A stretch of 64,000 nucleotides of DNA from Mycolicibacterium sp. CH28 (GTDB lineage Bacteria > Actinomycetota > Actinomycetes > Mycobacteriales > Mycobacteriaceae), in NCBI RefSeq assembly GCF_004745805.1, contig NZ_SRLQ01000003.1, positions 62,001-126,000 on the forward strand, in the 5' to 3' direction. The position numbers were made by a program, and so were the translations under genes. Below, one piece after another: positions 37,030 to 45,560 of this stretch. Numbering within the stretch: position 1 is the first letter of the stretch; each line of letters begins with the position of its first letter. A model generated the notes under the pieces. It was not told the DNA's origin, made no database searches, and saw only the letters and a list, made by a program, of their open reading frames with translations.

Positions 37030-38025
37030 TCAGAGACCGAAGATCTTCAGGAACGCCGGTGCGGCGCCGCCGAACGTGGATCCCGCGAAGTCGATGCTGC
37101 CACCCACAAGCGCGACCTCAACGCCGGACTGCACGATGCTGTAGTCGCCCCAGCTCACCGACAGCGACCGGGCCGGCGACAACAGTCCACCCACGGGGAT
37201 GTGCGCCACGATGGCCGGGCCCGAGGCCCCGCTCTGCAGCGGCAGGTCAAGCGTTTGCGTACCGAAGAGCAGTGCGTTGGTGAACCGCGGTGCCGCCTGC
37301 GCCCAAGCCGAGATCGCGCCGCCGATGTTTCCGCTGGTAGCTGCGACGAAGAACGTGTGCAGGCTGTCGTAGGCGGTGAGTCCAGCGCCGACGAAGGCAC
37401 CGGCGACACTGGCGGCGAATGCGACCGGCGCAGGCACGACGAGCGTCCCGCCGGTCAACGTCGTCGCGCTCTTGGGCGACGGCGTGGTCGTGAACGTCTG
37501 GTTTCCGGCCAGCGAGAACTCGGCGCCACCCAGTGGTGTCGTCGCGGTCACGTCCACTGCCACCGGACCGCTCTCACCCACATTCGGAGCGGTCACGTTC
37601 GCCACCAACGAGATGGGACCGAACGGAGTGTTGATGGTCTGGTTGATCGACGGAATAGCGGCGGCGGTGGCCGTCTTGCTGGCAGCCGACCTGGCGCTGG
37701 CCGAGGACGAAGGAACCGCGGCGGCGCTCACCGGGCTCTTGTTCACCTTGACCGTCGACGCACTCACCCGTTTGGACGAGGCCACGCCCGCGCTGCGCTG
37801 CGGCCCGGCCTCAGGCTTGCTCGACGAGCTCGAAGCGGCCGAACTTGACGAGGCCGAGCTTGAGGCCTGGTGGGCGCCGGTGTCGGCTTGGGCAACACCG
37901 CCCGCGCCCGCGAGGGCGGCACCCACACCGACGGTCAACGCACCAGCACCAAGCCAGGTCTTGACTCCCAGTCGACGATGCTGCCGACGCTGCGCCGATC
38001 CTGGTGCTGTGTGTCCAGATGCCAT
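37030..38025 (-). CDS. Secreted Ser/Ala-rich protein with ADTG-type leader
   Basis: 331 residues. A basic N-terminus and the leader WLGAGALTVGVGAALAG end before VAQADTG, so it is probably exported by Sec or Tat. A ~90-residue low-complexity Ser/Ala/Lys region follows. A ~200-residue beta-rich domain (INTPFGPISLVANVTAPNVG) is then interrupted by a helical, hydrophobic stretch. I do not recognise the family; similar proteins are frequent in rapidly growing mycobacteria. The leader is strikingly like that of the aspartic protease at 57164. ATG 38025 is used because an upstream extension lacks coding character. Confidence 0.8.
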   Translation of the reverse strand: MASGHTAPGSAQRRQHRRLGVKTWLGAGALTVGVGAALAGAGGVAQADTGAHQASSSASSSSAASSSSSKPEAGPQRSAGVASSKRVSASTVKVNKSPVSAAAVPSSSASARSAASKTATAAAIPSINQTINTPFGPISLVANVTAPNVGESGPVAVDVTATTPLGGAEFSLAGNQTFTTTPSPKSATTLTGGTLVVPAPVAFAASVAGAFVGAGLTAYDSLHTFFVAATSGNIGGAISAWAQAAPRFTNALLFGTQTLDLPLQSGASGPAIVAHIPVGGLLSPARSLSVSWGDYSIVQSGVEVALVGGSIDFAGSTFGGAAPAFLKIFGL

Positions 38026-38174
38026 TTCGAACCCCCCGGTGTCGTTGTAGAGCAAACCCTGCCGACAGGGTTTCACCGACGTGCCCCAGTTATTAGTCGT
38101 GCACGTCAATTGTCAGGATATTCTCAGGTTCCGGTAACCTCCGGGCCGCGATTTCCGCTCGGGTGCGGTGCGGG

Positions 38175-39281
38175 CTAGAGCGAGCATCCGATCAGTACGG
38201 GTTCTGGTAACAGCACGATCCCGAACGCGTCGCGCACACCGTCGCGGACGGTGCGTGCCAACGCCAGCACGTCGGCTGTGGTGGCGCCGCCCCGATTGGT
38301 CAAGGCCAGCGCGTGCTTGGTCGACAACCGGCAGGGCCCGCTGGCTGGGCCCGGGTAGCCCTTACCGAATCCGGCGTGCTCGACAAGCCAGCCAGCTGCC
38401 AGCTTGACCCCATCGGCGGTCGCATAGTGCGGCACCGGCCCGCCGGCGCGGACCTGGAGCTCGGCGAACTGTTCGGCCGACACGACGGGGTTGGTGAAGA
38501 AGGACCCGACGCTCCAGGTGTCGTGGTCACCGGCGTCGAGCACCATGCCTTTGCTGGCTCGCAACGCCAGGACGGTCGTGCGCACCTGAGCCGGGTCGGC
38601 ACGTTCTCCGACTGCCACACCGAGGGCCGAGGTCAGCTCGGCGTAGCGCAGCGGAACCGAGCGGCCAGTGGGGTCGAGGGCGAATTCCACCTCCAGCACC
38701 ACCGCGTCCGAGGAGTTCTTCAGCACGCTGTGTCGGTATCCGAAGCCCAACTCAGCGGCCGGAACCCAGTGCACCTGTGCGGTGCGCCGGTCCAGCAGCC
38801 GCACGCGGGTCAGGCAATCGGCGACTTCCACGCCGTAGGCGCCGACGTTCTGTACCGGGGTGGCGCCCGCCGAGCCGGGAATCCCCGACAGGCACTCGAG
38901 CCCACCGAGCCCGCGGTCGAGGGCCGCCATCACAACGTCGTCCCATACCGCTCCGGCTTCGGCACGCAACAGCGAACCATCAACGGCCACAGCCGCACTG
39001 GCCAGCCGGACGGCGGTGAGGTCGGTGAGGTCGTCGGCGATCACCACGTTGGACCCGCCGGCCAACACCAGCACCGGCCCGTCGGCGGACCGATCGAGGG
39101 CGCCGACAGCGGCCACGATCTGGTCGGTGGTGGTGCAGGTGATCACGCGACGCGCTACCGGGCCGACGCGCAATGTCGTCAGGGGTCCCAGCGGCACGTT
39201 CTCGGCGACCGCCGCACCGCCGTAATCCTCCAGCCCGCCCACGGGGCGTAACGGTAGCCTCACCAGGTATGCCGCGTTCAT
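38175..39281 (-). CDS. murB: UDP-N-acetylenolpyruvoylglucosamine reductase
   Basis: 368 residues from ATG 39281 (GTG 39263 or 39242 are alternatives). MurB reduces UDP-GlcNAc-enolpyruvate to UDP-MurNAc with NADPH and FAD. The FAD-binding signature is [16 protein letters not shown], then [24 protein letters not shown]. The type I substrate site is [12 protein letters not shown], with the catalytic Ser, and the C-terminus is [12 protein letters not shown]. The start region overlaps the divergent DUF2505 gene by about 12 bp if the ATG is used, which makes GTG 39263 attractive. Confidence 0.96.
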   Translation of the reverse strand: MNAAYLVRLPLRPVGGLEDYGGAAVAENVPLGPLTTLRVGPVARRVITCTTTDQIVAAVGALDRSADGPVLVLAGGSNVVIADDLTDLTAVRLASAAVAVDGSLLRAEAGAVWDDVVMAALDRGLGGLECLSGIPGSAGATPVQNVGAYGVEVADCLTRVRLLDRRTAQVHWVPAAELGFGYRHSVLKNSSDAVVLEVEFALDPTGRSVPLRYAELTSALGVAVGERADPAQVRTTVLALRASKGMVLDAGDHDTWSVGSFFTNPVVSAEQFAELQVRAGGPVPHYATADGVKLAAGWLVEHAGFGKGYPGPASGPCRLSTKHALALTNRGGATTADVLALARTVRDGVRDAFGIVLLPEPVLIGCSL

Positions 39282-39775
39282 TCGACATGGCCACCGACTA
39301 CGAGGGCAGCGTCGAACAGATACTCCAGGCGTTCAGCGACGAGCAGTACTGGCTGGCGCGCCTGGCAGATTCCGGCGCCGACGACGCGACTCTGGATTCA
39401 CTGCGGATCAGCCCGGATGGCGGTATCGACGTGGCCACGACCCAGGTGTTGCGGGCCGACCGGCTGCCGGCGCTGGTCACCCAGTTCCACCGCGGCGATC
39501 TCCATATCCGCCGAGTGGAAAGCTGGACCGGGCTGGTGGGCAACACGGCCGACGCCACGGTCAACGGCAATATCCCCGGGGCGCCGGTAGCACTGACCGG
39601 GAGCGCACAGCTGATTCCGTCGGACGCCCGCGCCCGCTTGGCTCTCCGGGCCACCGTCGAGGTACGCATCCCGTTGGTCGGCGGCAAGGTCGAGAACTTC
39701 ATCGGAACTCAGCTGGTCGACCTGCTGATCGCCGAACAGCGGTTCACCACCAGGTGGATCGCCGAGAACGGCTGA
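39269..39775 (+). CDS. DUF2505-family protein (Rv0481c-like)
   Basis: 168 residues of the DUF2505 family, a START/SRPBCC-like helix-grip fold. Family marks are an N-terminal helix with [22 protein letters not shown] and the C-terminal [20 protein letters not shown]. These folds bind hydrophobic ligands. A TAGCCT hexamer (39255-39260) ends 8 nt before ATG 39269. It is followed after 21 bp by a paralogue. The ligand is unknown. Confidence 0.85.
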   Translation: MPRSFDMATDYEGSVEQILQAFSDEQYWLARLADSGADDATLDSLRISPDGGIDVATTQVLRADRLPALVTQFHRGDLHIRRVESWTGLVGNTADATVNGNIPGAPVALTGSAQLIPSDARARLALRATVEVRIPLVGGKVENFIGTQLVDLLIAEQRFTTRWIAENG

Positions 39776-39784
39776 GCCCGCAGG

Positions 39785-39790
39785 TACGGT
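39785..39790 (+). promoter_or_regulatory. -10 hexamer TACGGT before the second DUF2505 gene
   Basis: TACGGT ends 6 nt before ATG 39797, so the second paralogue may have its own leaderless transcript despite lying 21 bp after the first. Confidence 0.5.
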
Positions 39791-39796
39791 GGCGTC

Positions 39797-40309
39797 ATGT
39801 CCCGCCGCATGGACTACGTCATCGGTCTCGACAAACCCGTCGCCGAGCTCTACCAGAGCTTCACCAGCCTCCGATACTGGGAAGACCTGATCAGCGAACA
39901 CCGACAGCACACCGACACCGAACTCACCCGGTTCAGCTCCGATGCGACCGGCACCGACATCGTCTTTACCCATACGGTGTCCCGCAAAGACTTGCCACCG
40001 GTGGCAGCCGCGGTCGTGCCACTGAAGCTCACCGTCACCCGCCAACAGCACTTCGATCTCTTCGACCCCGCGACCAACTCCGCCAACGGGCGCTACCAGG
40101 CGCTGATACCGGCGGCACCGATGGACTTCGGCGGAACCTACGTGCTGCACGAGACCACGGCCGGCAGTGAACTCCGACTCAACAGCGTCTGCAAGGTCAA
40201 CGTACCGCTGGTCGGCGGCAAGATCGAGCAGTGGGTTTTGAGCGGTTTGCGCGGATTGTTCGACGGCGAAAGGGATTTCACCCGCGATTGGATAGCCAGC
40301 CATTACTAG
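39797..40309 (+). CDS. DUF2505-family protein, second tandem copy
   Basis: 170 residues. It has the same architecture as the preceding gene: N-terminal AELYQSFTSLRYWEDLI helix, beta-rich middle, and the closing CKVNVPLVGGKIEQWVLSGL. Identity to its neighbour is low but the layout is collinear, so this is an old tandem duplication with possible division of ligands. M. tuberculosis seems to keep one copy (Rv0481c). The stop codon overlaps the apparent start region of the methyltransferase-like gene. Confidence 0.85.
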   Translation: MSRRMDYVIGLDKPVAELYQSFTSLRYWEDLISEHRQHTDTELTRFSSDATGTDIVFTHTVSRKDLPPVAAAVVPLKLTVTRQQHFDLFDPATNSANGRYQALIPAAPMDFGGTYVLHETTAGSELRLNSVCKVNVPLVGGKIEQWVLSGLRGLFDGERDFTRDWIASHY

Positions 40310-41081
40310 GCCAACCCGGCCGGTCGGCATTCCGACCCGCGGCACCACCAATGCCAACCGGCTGCGGCGCGGCGACCGGTGGCTGGTCAACTCGTCGCGG
40401 GTGCGGGCCGCATTGGACTCGGCGGAGCACCCATTGGTCATCGACCTGGGGTACGGCCGATTGCCGGTCACCACGTTGGAACTTGCAGCGCGACTGCGGG
40501 TGGTGCGCTCCGACATTCGGGTGATCGGCCTGGAGATCGACCCGGAACGGGTCGTCCCCGACGTCGACGGCGTCGAATTCCGGGTCGGCGGCTTCGAACT
40601 GGCCGGCCTGCATCCGGTCCTGGTGCGGGCGTTCAACGTGCTGCGGCAGTACCCCGAGGACGCCGTCGCCGAAGCCTGGTCGGTGATGCGCTCGCATCTG
40701 GCGCCCGGCGGGCTGATCGTCGACGGCACCTGCGACGAGCTGGGCAGGAGGGCCTGCTGGGTACTGCTGGATCGTGACGGCCCCGTGAGCCTGACGCTGG
40801 CCTGCGACCCTCGGCATATCGACCGGCCCTCCGATCTGGCCGAGCGTCTGCCGAAAGTCCTTATCCACCAGAATATTTCAGGAAAGCCGATTCACGCGCT
40901 GCTAACTGCGGCGGATCGTGCCTGGGCGGCGTCGGCCGGGCACTCGGTGTTCGGTCCTCGTGACCGGTGGCGGGCGATGCTAACTGAGCTGCGGGCCACC
41001 GGCATTCCGATCGACGCGCAGCGACGCAACGCCCGCGACGCGGTGCTGACCGTGCCGTGGGCGGCGGTGGCACCCGACTAG
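40302..41081 (+). CDS. Class I SAM-methyltransferase-like protein with a non-canonical start
   Basis: 259 residues if begun at the ATT at 40302; 226 from the first standard codon, GTG 40401. The nucleotide-binding motif is HPLVIDLGYGRLPVTTLELA and a second acidic strand reads RVIGLEIDPERV. The region before GTG 40401 continues in frame as convincing coding sequence (PVGIPTRGTTNANRLRRGD), typical of the N-terminus of this actinobacterial family, yet contains no ATG, GTG or TTG. ATT 40302 overlaps the stop codon of the upstream DUF2505 gene and gives ITRPTRPVGIP. Substrate unknown. Confidence 0.7.
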   Translation: MTRPTRPVGIPTRGTTNANRLRRGDRWLVNSSRVRAALDSAEHPLVIDLGYGRLPVTTLELAARLRVVRSDIRVIGLEIDPERVVPDVDGVEFRVGGFELAGLHPVLVRAFNVLRQYPEDAVAEAWSVMRSHLAPGGLIVDGTCDELGRRACWVLLDRDGPVSLTLACDPRHIDRPSDLAERLPKVLIHQNISGKPIHALLTAADRAWAASAGHSVFGPRDRWRAMLTELRATGIPIDAQRRNARDAVLTVPWAAVAPD

Positions 41082-41084
41082 GCT
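41079..41084 (+). promoter_or_regulatory. -10 hexamer TAGGCT before the nitrilase-family gene
   Basis: TAGGCT overlaps the stop codon of the previous gene and ends 7 nt before ATG 41092, favouring that ATG over GTG 41086. Confidence 0.5.
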
Positions 41085-41091
41085 GGTGGGC

Positions 41092-41913
41092 ATGCGGATT
41101 GCGCTGGCCCAGATCCTCGCGGACACCGACCCCGCCGCGAACCTGAAACTCGTCGAGGGCTACACCCGCGATGCCGCGGACGCCGGCGCCCGGTTGGTGG
41201 TGTTCCCCGAAGGCACCATGTGCCGATTCGGTGTCCCGCTTGCGCCGGTGGCCGAACCGCTCGACGGACCATGGGCCGACGAGATACGCCGCATCGCGCA
41301 CAGCGCCGGGATCACCGTGCTGGTCGGCATGTTCACCCCAGCGGCCGACGGCCGGGTCACCAACACGGTGCTGGCCGCCGGGCCCGGCGTCGACGCGCAC
41401 TACGACAAAATCCACCTCTACGACGCGTTCGGGTTCGCCGAATCCGACGGGGTGGTCCCAGGCCGGGAGCCGGTGGTGATCACCGTCGACGGCGTCGGCG
41501 TCGGGCTGACCCTGTGCTACGACATCCGCTTCCCCACCCTCTACACCGAACTCGCCGACCGCGGCGCCCAGCTGATCACCGTCAGCGCCTCGTGGGGTGC
41601 CGGGCCGGGCAAACTCGACCAGTGGACGTTGCTGGCCCGGGCCAGGGCACTGGATTCGGCGTCGTTCATCGCCGCGGCCGGTCAGGCGTATCCCGGTGAC
41701 GAGCTGGCCACCGCCACCAAGGCACCCACCGGTGTCGGGGGCAGTCTGGTGGCCTCCCCCCTGGGCGAGGTGGTCGCATCGGCAGGCGCCGATCCCCAGC
41801 TCGTGGTGGCAGATATCGACGTCGACCACGTCGCGCCGGTGCGCGAGACGCTTGGCGTGCTGCGCAACCGCTCAGAGTTCGCTCAGATTGATAGGGCAGA
41901 ATCGCCCCGGTGA
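41092..41913 (+). CDS. Carbon-nitrogen hydrolase (nitrilase superfamily, Rv0480c-like)
   Basis: 273 residues. The Glu-Lys-Cys triad is present: E40 (VVFPEGTMCRF), K106 (HYDKIHLYDAFG) and C142 (GLTLCYDIRFP). These residues mark omega-amidase/deaminated-glutathione amidase-like branches of the nitrilase family, which hydrolyse small amides in the cytoplasm. The exact substrate cannot be read. The 3' end overlaps the DUF2993 gene as GTGA (41910-41913), so the two are co-translated, matching Rv0480c-Rv0479c. Confidence 0.9.
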   Translation: MRIALAQILADTDPAANLKLVEGYTRDAADAGARLVVFPEGTMCRFGVPLAPVAEPLDGPWADEIRRIAHSAGITVLVGMFTPAADGRVTNTVLAAGPGVDAHYDKIHLYDAFGFAESDGVVPGREPVVITVDGVGVGLTLCYDIRFPTLYTELADRGAQLITVSASWGAGPGKLDQWTLLARARALDSASFIAAAGQAYPGDELATATKAPTGVGGSLVASPLGEVVASAGADPQLVVADIDVDHVAPVRETLGVLRNRSEFAQIDRAESPR

Positions 41914-42827
41914 CGAACCCGCCACCAGGTCCTGGCCATCCCGTCGGACCTGGCGACCCGACGGCCTGGGCCTACCCCGCCGTCCCGGCGCCGGAACAGC
42001 CCACCCAGCACATCCCGCGACCGGATCGCCCGGCCGACGCGCCGACCCAGCACATCCCCTACGTCACGCCGCCCGAAGAGCCCGTCGAACCCAAACGAGG
42101 GTTCCTGCGCGACCCACTGTCGATCGCCTTGGTGCTGGTCATCGTCGTTGCCCTGGCGGTAGCTGGGGTGGTCGGTACCGAGCTCTATGTTCGCCACCGA
42201 GCCGATACGGTGGTGGCCAACGCCGTCTCGTGCGTAGTGCAAGACGAGGCCAGCGTGTCGTTCGGCGTGCGGCCCTTCTTGCTGCAGTACCTCAGCGATG
42301 ACTACAGCGACATCTCCGTGCAGACTGCGGGCAACCAGATCCGCCAGGCCAAGGGTATGAAGCTGGATCTGCGCCTCGACGACATCCGGGTGAACAAGAC
42401 GGCGGACTCGGCCGGAACGCTGGGCTCCCTAGATGCCACCATCACCTGGTCCAGCGACGGCATCAAACAGACCGTGCAGGACGCCATCCCGTTCCTGGGT
42501 GGCCTGGTGACCAGCGTGACCACCACCCCGGCGGACGGCACCATCCAGCTGCAGGGCGGCCTGGGTACCGTGACGGCCAAGCCTGCGGTGTCCAACGGCG
42601 GGCTGACCTTGGAGGTCGTCCAACTCACCGGTCTGGGCTTCACCCTGCCGCGGGAATCCGTCCAGCCGGCCCTGGACGCCTTCATGATGACGCTGACCAA
42701 GAACCTGCCGATGGGCATTCACGCTCAGAGCGTCGCAGTCACCGACAGCGGTGTCACCGCCAAATTCGTGACCCAGAACGCGACGATTCCCAACGGCCAA
42801 CAGGATCCCTGCTTCGCCGGCGTCTGA
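41910..42827 (+). CDS. Membrane-anchored DUF2993 protein (LmeA-like fold, Rv0479c-like)
   Basis: 305 residues. A Pro-rich cytosolic N-terminus of ~65 residues contains two TQHIP repeats. A single membrane helix (~residues 72-92) precedes a ~210-residue extracytoplasmic DUF2993 domain (GMKLDLRLDDIRVN, LGSLDATITWSS, LTLEVVQLTGLGFTLP). DUF2993 includes LmeA, a periplasmic lipid-binding protein needed for lipomannan/LAM mannan elongation. A lipid-handling envelope role is therefore plausible. It starts with GTG in a GTGA overlap. Confidence 0.85.
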   Translation: MTNPPPGPGHPVGPGDPTAWAYPAVPAPEQPTQHIPRPDRPADAPTQHIPYVTPPEEPVEPKRGFLRDPLSIALVLVIVVALAVAGVVGTELYVRHRADTVVANAVSCVVQDEASVSFGVRPFLLQYLSDDYSDISVQTAGNQIRQAKGMKLDLRLDDIRVNKTADSAGTLGSLDATITWSSDGIKQTVQDAIPFLGGLVTSVTTTPADGTIQLQGGLGTVTAKPAVSNGGLTLEVVQLTGLGFTLPRESVQPALDAFMMTLTKNLPMGIHAQSVAVTDSGVTAKFVTQNATIPNGQQDPCFAGV

Positions 42828-42918
42828 GTCACCAACGCGGCGGAATACGGTCGGCATGGCCGCCCAGCCCGTGTAGCCAAAGCCCTGAGGACACAGCGGT
42901 TTTCTCGGTGGCGCTGTG

Positions 42919-42946
42919 CCTATCCGGGCCTATCCGGGCCTATCCG
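42919..42946. repeat. 10-bp tandem repeat at the deoC stop codon
   Basis: CCTATCCGGG is repeated 2.8 times (42919-42928, 42929-42938, 42939-42946). The last unit contains the deoC stop codon. It looks like slippage-generated sequence just outside the reading frame. Confidence 0.8.
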
Positions 42947-43629
42947 GCCAACCCGTCGAGTACCGCCCGCGTCCCGGACAAGCCGAGCCGGGTCGCGCCC
43001 GCGTCGAGCATCGCCACCGCGTGGTCGGCGGTCCGGATGCCACCGCTGGCCTTGATTCCGAGCCGGCCGCCGACTGTGGCCGCCATGATTTCGATCGCCA
43101 CCGCCGAGGCGCCGCCGGCGGGATGGAATCCGGTGGAGGTCTTGACGAAATCGGCGCCGGATTCCTCGGCAGCCCGGCACACCGCGACCAAGGTGTGCTC
43201 GTCGCCCAGGCTCAGGAGCGCGGCCGACTCGACGATGACCTTGAGCACCGCCTCAGGCACCGCGGAGCGGACGGTGGCGATGTCGGCGGCCACCCCGGCA
43301 AGGTCACCGGCCAAGGCAGCCCCGATATCGATGACCATGTCGACCTCGGCGGCGCCGGACTCGACGGCCAGCGCGGCTTCCCGCGCCTTGATGGCCGATA
43401 GATGCTTGCCCGACGGGAAGCCGGCGACAGTCGCAACGGCGATGTCTTCTGGGCGCCCGCCCACGGCTGCGTGGGCTGCGGCGACCAGCGACGGCGATAC
43501 GCACACCGCGAACACACCGAGGTCGGCGGCTTCCTCGACCAGCGCGGCGACGTCGGCCTCGGTGGCCTCGGGTTTGAGCAGGGTGTGATCGACGAGCGCG
43601 GCCACATCGGCGCGCGTGCGCATCATCAT
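42940..43629 (-). CDS. deoC: Deoxyribose-phosphate aldolase
   Basis: 229 residues of the class I aldolase TIM barrel. It cleaves 2-deoxyribose-5-phosphate to glyceraldehyde-3-phosphate and acetaldehyde in deoxynucleoside catabolism. The Schiff-base lysine is K163 in [17 protein letters not shown]. The proton-relay lysine is in [15 protein letters not shown], and the N-terminal [14 protein letters not shown] is typical. Three consecutive ATGs (43629, 43626, 43623) are possible starts; the first shares a base with the upstream gene's TGA (TGATG). Confidence 0.95.
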   Translation of the reverse strand: MMMRTRADVAALVDHTLLKPEATEADVAALVEEAADLGVFAVCVSPSLVAAAHAAVGGRPEDIAVATVAGFPSGKHLSAIKAREAALAVESGAAEVDMVIDIGAALAGDLAGVAADIATVRSAVPEAVLKVIVESAALLSLGDEHTLVAVCRAAEESGADFVKTSTGFHPAGGASAVAIEIMAATVGGRLGIKASGGIRTADHAVAMLDAGATRLGLSGTRAVLDGLAG

Positions 43630-44048
43630 CAGAAGGGCTCCTCGACGCCACCGGGATTGCAGCCAGCGGCGATCATCGCGTTGTCATCGACCACCGGCCG
43701 CCACGGCTCCAGGTTCCAGCTGGTCTTGCCCGGCTCGGCGATCTCGGCGAAGCGGAAGTGGCAGACGAACTGCTCCCGCATTCCCGGGCTGTCGGCGTCA
43801 GGGGCCAGGGCCAGCACTTCGCCCCACGCCTCGTCGATTTCCGGCGGGGGCTTGAGCAGCTGTGCCGCCGCGGCCCGCCCGGACAGGGTGGGGTAGACCC
43901 GCAGGCTGGAGAGATCACCCCAATGCGCCCATTGAACGTGATCGATGAACGGTGGGGCGGGATCGGTATCGGCGGTCGCAGGGGCGGCCAGGCCAACGGA
44001 CACGGGAACCGCCAAAAGTGCGGCCAGGAGCCAGCTCGGCCTGGTCAG
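43629..44048 (-). CDS. Secreted conserved protein (Rv0477-like), probable CTG start
   Basis: 139 residues. A signal peptide ([20 protein letters not shown], cleavage after PATA) is followed by a mature domain with [27 protein letters not shown] and [20 protein letters not shown] and two cysteines that could form a disulfide. The signal peptide has no ATG, GTG or TTG upstream in frame; the only sensible initiator is CTG 44048, which overlaps the stop of the DUF2516 gene as CTGA. The protein is equivalent to secreted M. tuberculosis Rv0477, of unknown function. It is coupled to deoC by TGATG. Confidence 0.8.
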   Translation of the reverse strand: MTRPSWLLAALLAVPVSVGLAAPATADTDPAPPFIDHVQWAHWGDLSSLRVYPTLSGRAAAAQLLKPPPEIDEAWGEVLALAPDADSPGMREQFVCHFRFAEIAEPGKTSWNLEPWRPVVDDNAMIAAGCNPGGVEEPF

Positions 44049-44326
44049 CGCGACTTCCCCTGGACCTCGAGCAGCTTGGGCCGCACGTCCACCAGATACA
44101 CACCGGCGGCGACGGCGGCAATCGCCACCCCGGTGACTCCGAGAACCAGCGACAGCAGCGCCGCCGCACCGAGGATGACCAGCCACACCGGCTTGGTGAG
44201 TTTCTCGGCCGCGGTGTAGGCGTCGGGGCGCTGCATCGCAGCATGCACGAACGCGTAGATCGTGGTCACGGTGACCGCCCAGAAGACGACCTCAAGAACA
44301 ACACCCGCCACACCCTGGAGCATCAC
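44045..44326 (-). CDS. DUF2516-family membrane protein (Rv0476-like)
   Basis: 93 residues with two to three hydrophobic segments (~8-30, 46-62, 63-80) and a basic C-terminus. It carries the DUF2516 block [17 protein letters not shown]. It is an inner-membrane protein of unknown function located between hbhA and the secreted Rv0477-like gene, as in M. tuberculosis. Two ATGs (44326, 44323) are possible starts; its stop overlaps the following CTG. Confidence 0.85.
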   Translation of the reverse strand: MMLQGVAGVVLEVVFWAVTVTTIYAFVHAAMQRPDAYTAAEKLTKPVWLVILGAAALLSLVLGVTGVAIAAVAAGVYLVDVRPKLLEVQGKSR

Positions 44327-44400
44327 AGCTACCAGCGTAGGCGGGTGTCGTCTTGATAGTCGAACTAGTCGCCCCGGTTACCGGGCCGCTTCGCTCGGGA

Positions 44401-45009
44401 TTACTTCTGGGTGACCTTCTTGGCCGGGGCCTTCTTCGCCGGAGCCTTCTTGGCAGCAGCCTTGGCCGGGGCGGCCTTCTTGGCGGGGGCCGCCTTCTGG
44501 GCCGGAGCCTTCGCCGGGACGGCCTTGGCCGGCAGGTCGACACCCACCAGTTTGGCGGCACGCTCGCCTACCGCGCGGGTCTGCGAGGACACATTGCCCA
44601 GCGCCTCCTGGGTCAGCTCGACCGCCTGGTCAACGTAGCCCTCGGCACGGGAAGCGGCTTCCTTGAGTTCGGGCTGATTACGCAGCCGCTCCAAGGCGGC
44701 CTCACCGCGCTCGACAAGGCTGTTGTAGGTCGCCGTCGCGTCCTCGACGAAGCCCTCGGCAGCCTTGCGAATCTCCTCGGTGGACAGCTTGCCGCGCAAC
44801 TCCTCGGCGCGCTGCGGCAGGTCTTCCTGCAGCTTGGTCAGCGCGGCGCGACGCTCTTCGACGCGAGTGCTGGCCTCGGTGCGCGCATCTCCGGCGCGGT
44901 CACGCAGGGTGGCCAGGATCTCGTTGACGGTGGCCAGGGCCAGGTCCGCGGCGCCGACGGCGGCGAGCAAGGGGGCCTTAAGGTCCTCGACGTTAGGGTT
45001 CTCAGCCAT
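44401..45009 (-). CDS. hbhA: Heparin-binding hemagglutinin
   Basis: 202 residues. HbhA is a surface adhesin that binds heparan sulfate and is also linked to intracytosolic lipid inclusions. The protein begins [20 protein letters not shown] and has a long coiled-coil (residues ~30-150) rich in Glu/Arg/Ala. Its Lys-Ala-Pro C-terminal tail carries repeated [14 protein letters not shown], the heparin-binding and lysine-methylated region. There is no signal peptide, as is usual for HbhA. A GGAGCC ribosome site precedes ATG 45009, 61 bp after the XRE regulator gene. Confidence 0.95.
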   Translation of the reverse strand: MAENPNVEDLKAPLLAAVGAADLALATVNEILATLRDRAGDARTEASTRVEERRAALTKLQEDLPQRAEELRGKLSTEEIRKAAEGFVEDATATYNSLVERGEAALERLRNQPELKEAASRAEGYVDQAVELTQEALGNVSSQTRAVGERAAKLVGVDLPAKAVPAKAPAQKAAPAKKAAPAKAAAKKAPAKKAPAKKVTQK

Positions 45010-45070
45010 CGCAGTGGCTCCTTTCGAATCTTTTAGTCAGTTGTGGTTCAGGGGTTTACAGAGTTTTGAG

Positions 45071-45469
45071 CTACGGTTGTTCAGTCGACAACTCCTCACG
45101 GGCAGCGTCGTTCTGCTGACAGAACGAGGTGTAAATGTCGAGCAGAACCTGCTTTTGGCGCTCGGTGATCGCGCTGTCGCCGATGATGGCGTCATGCACC
45201 TGGCTGGCCTCCCCGGGTTCGAGGATTCCCGCTCGGATGTAGAGCACCTCGGCAGACACCCTCAACGCCTTGGCAATCTGGCTCAGCACCTCCGCAGAAG
45301 GTTTGCGTAGCCCCCGCTCGATTTGACTGAGGTAAGGGTTGCTGACGCCGGCCTTCTCGGCCAACTGCCGCACCGAGACCTGAGCGGCTTCACGCTGCGC
45401 CCTGATGAAGCCACCGATGTCGTGCGCGGCACTGGAAACCACAGCCTGAAGATCTGCGTCCTGCGCCAT
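45071..45469 (-). CDS. XRE-family transcriptional regulator (Rv0474-like)
   Basis: 132 residues. The N-terminal HTH_3 domain (VRQLAEKAGVSNPYLSQIE, then RGLRKPSAEVLSQIAKAL) is typical of Cro/CI-type regulators. A ~60-residue C-terminal region (VLYIRAGILEPGEASQVHD) is probably for oligomerisation. ATG 45469 follows GGGAGG. It is immediately upstream of hbhA on the same strand, so it may be co-transcribed with or control the adhesin. The orthologue in M. tuberculosis is Rv0474. Confidence 0.9.
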   Translation of the reverse strand: MAQDADLQAVVSSAAHDIGGFIRAQREAAQVSVRQLAEKAGVSNPYLSQIERGLRKPSAEVLSQIAKALRVSAEVLYIRAGILEPGEASQVHDAIIGDSAITERQKQVLLDIYTSFCQQNDAAREELSTEQP

Positions 45470-45560
45470 GGCACACCTCCCGCTGCGCGTGGTTTCCGAT
45501 GCGTACGAAAATCACATTACGCCGGGGTGCTAACTTTTGCAAGCACTCTGTTAGCGCAGG

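Noticed and set aside
39398..40729. 443-codon minus-strand open frame
   Set aside because: Antisense to the two DUF2505 genes; low-complexity composition, no motifs.
44374..44392. CCCGGTTACCGGG near the hbhA end as a terminator
   Set aside because: The stem allows at most five pairs with a three-base loop, too weak to call.
42960..45060. Plus-strand frames antisense to deoC and hbhA
   Set aside because: Alanine/glycine-rich shadow frames; the minus-strand proteins are unambiguous.
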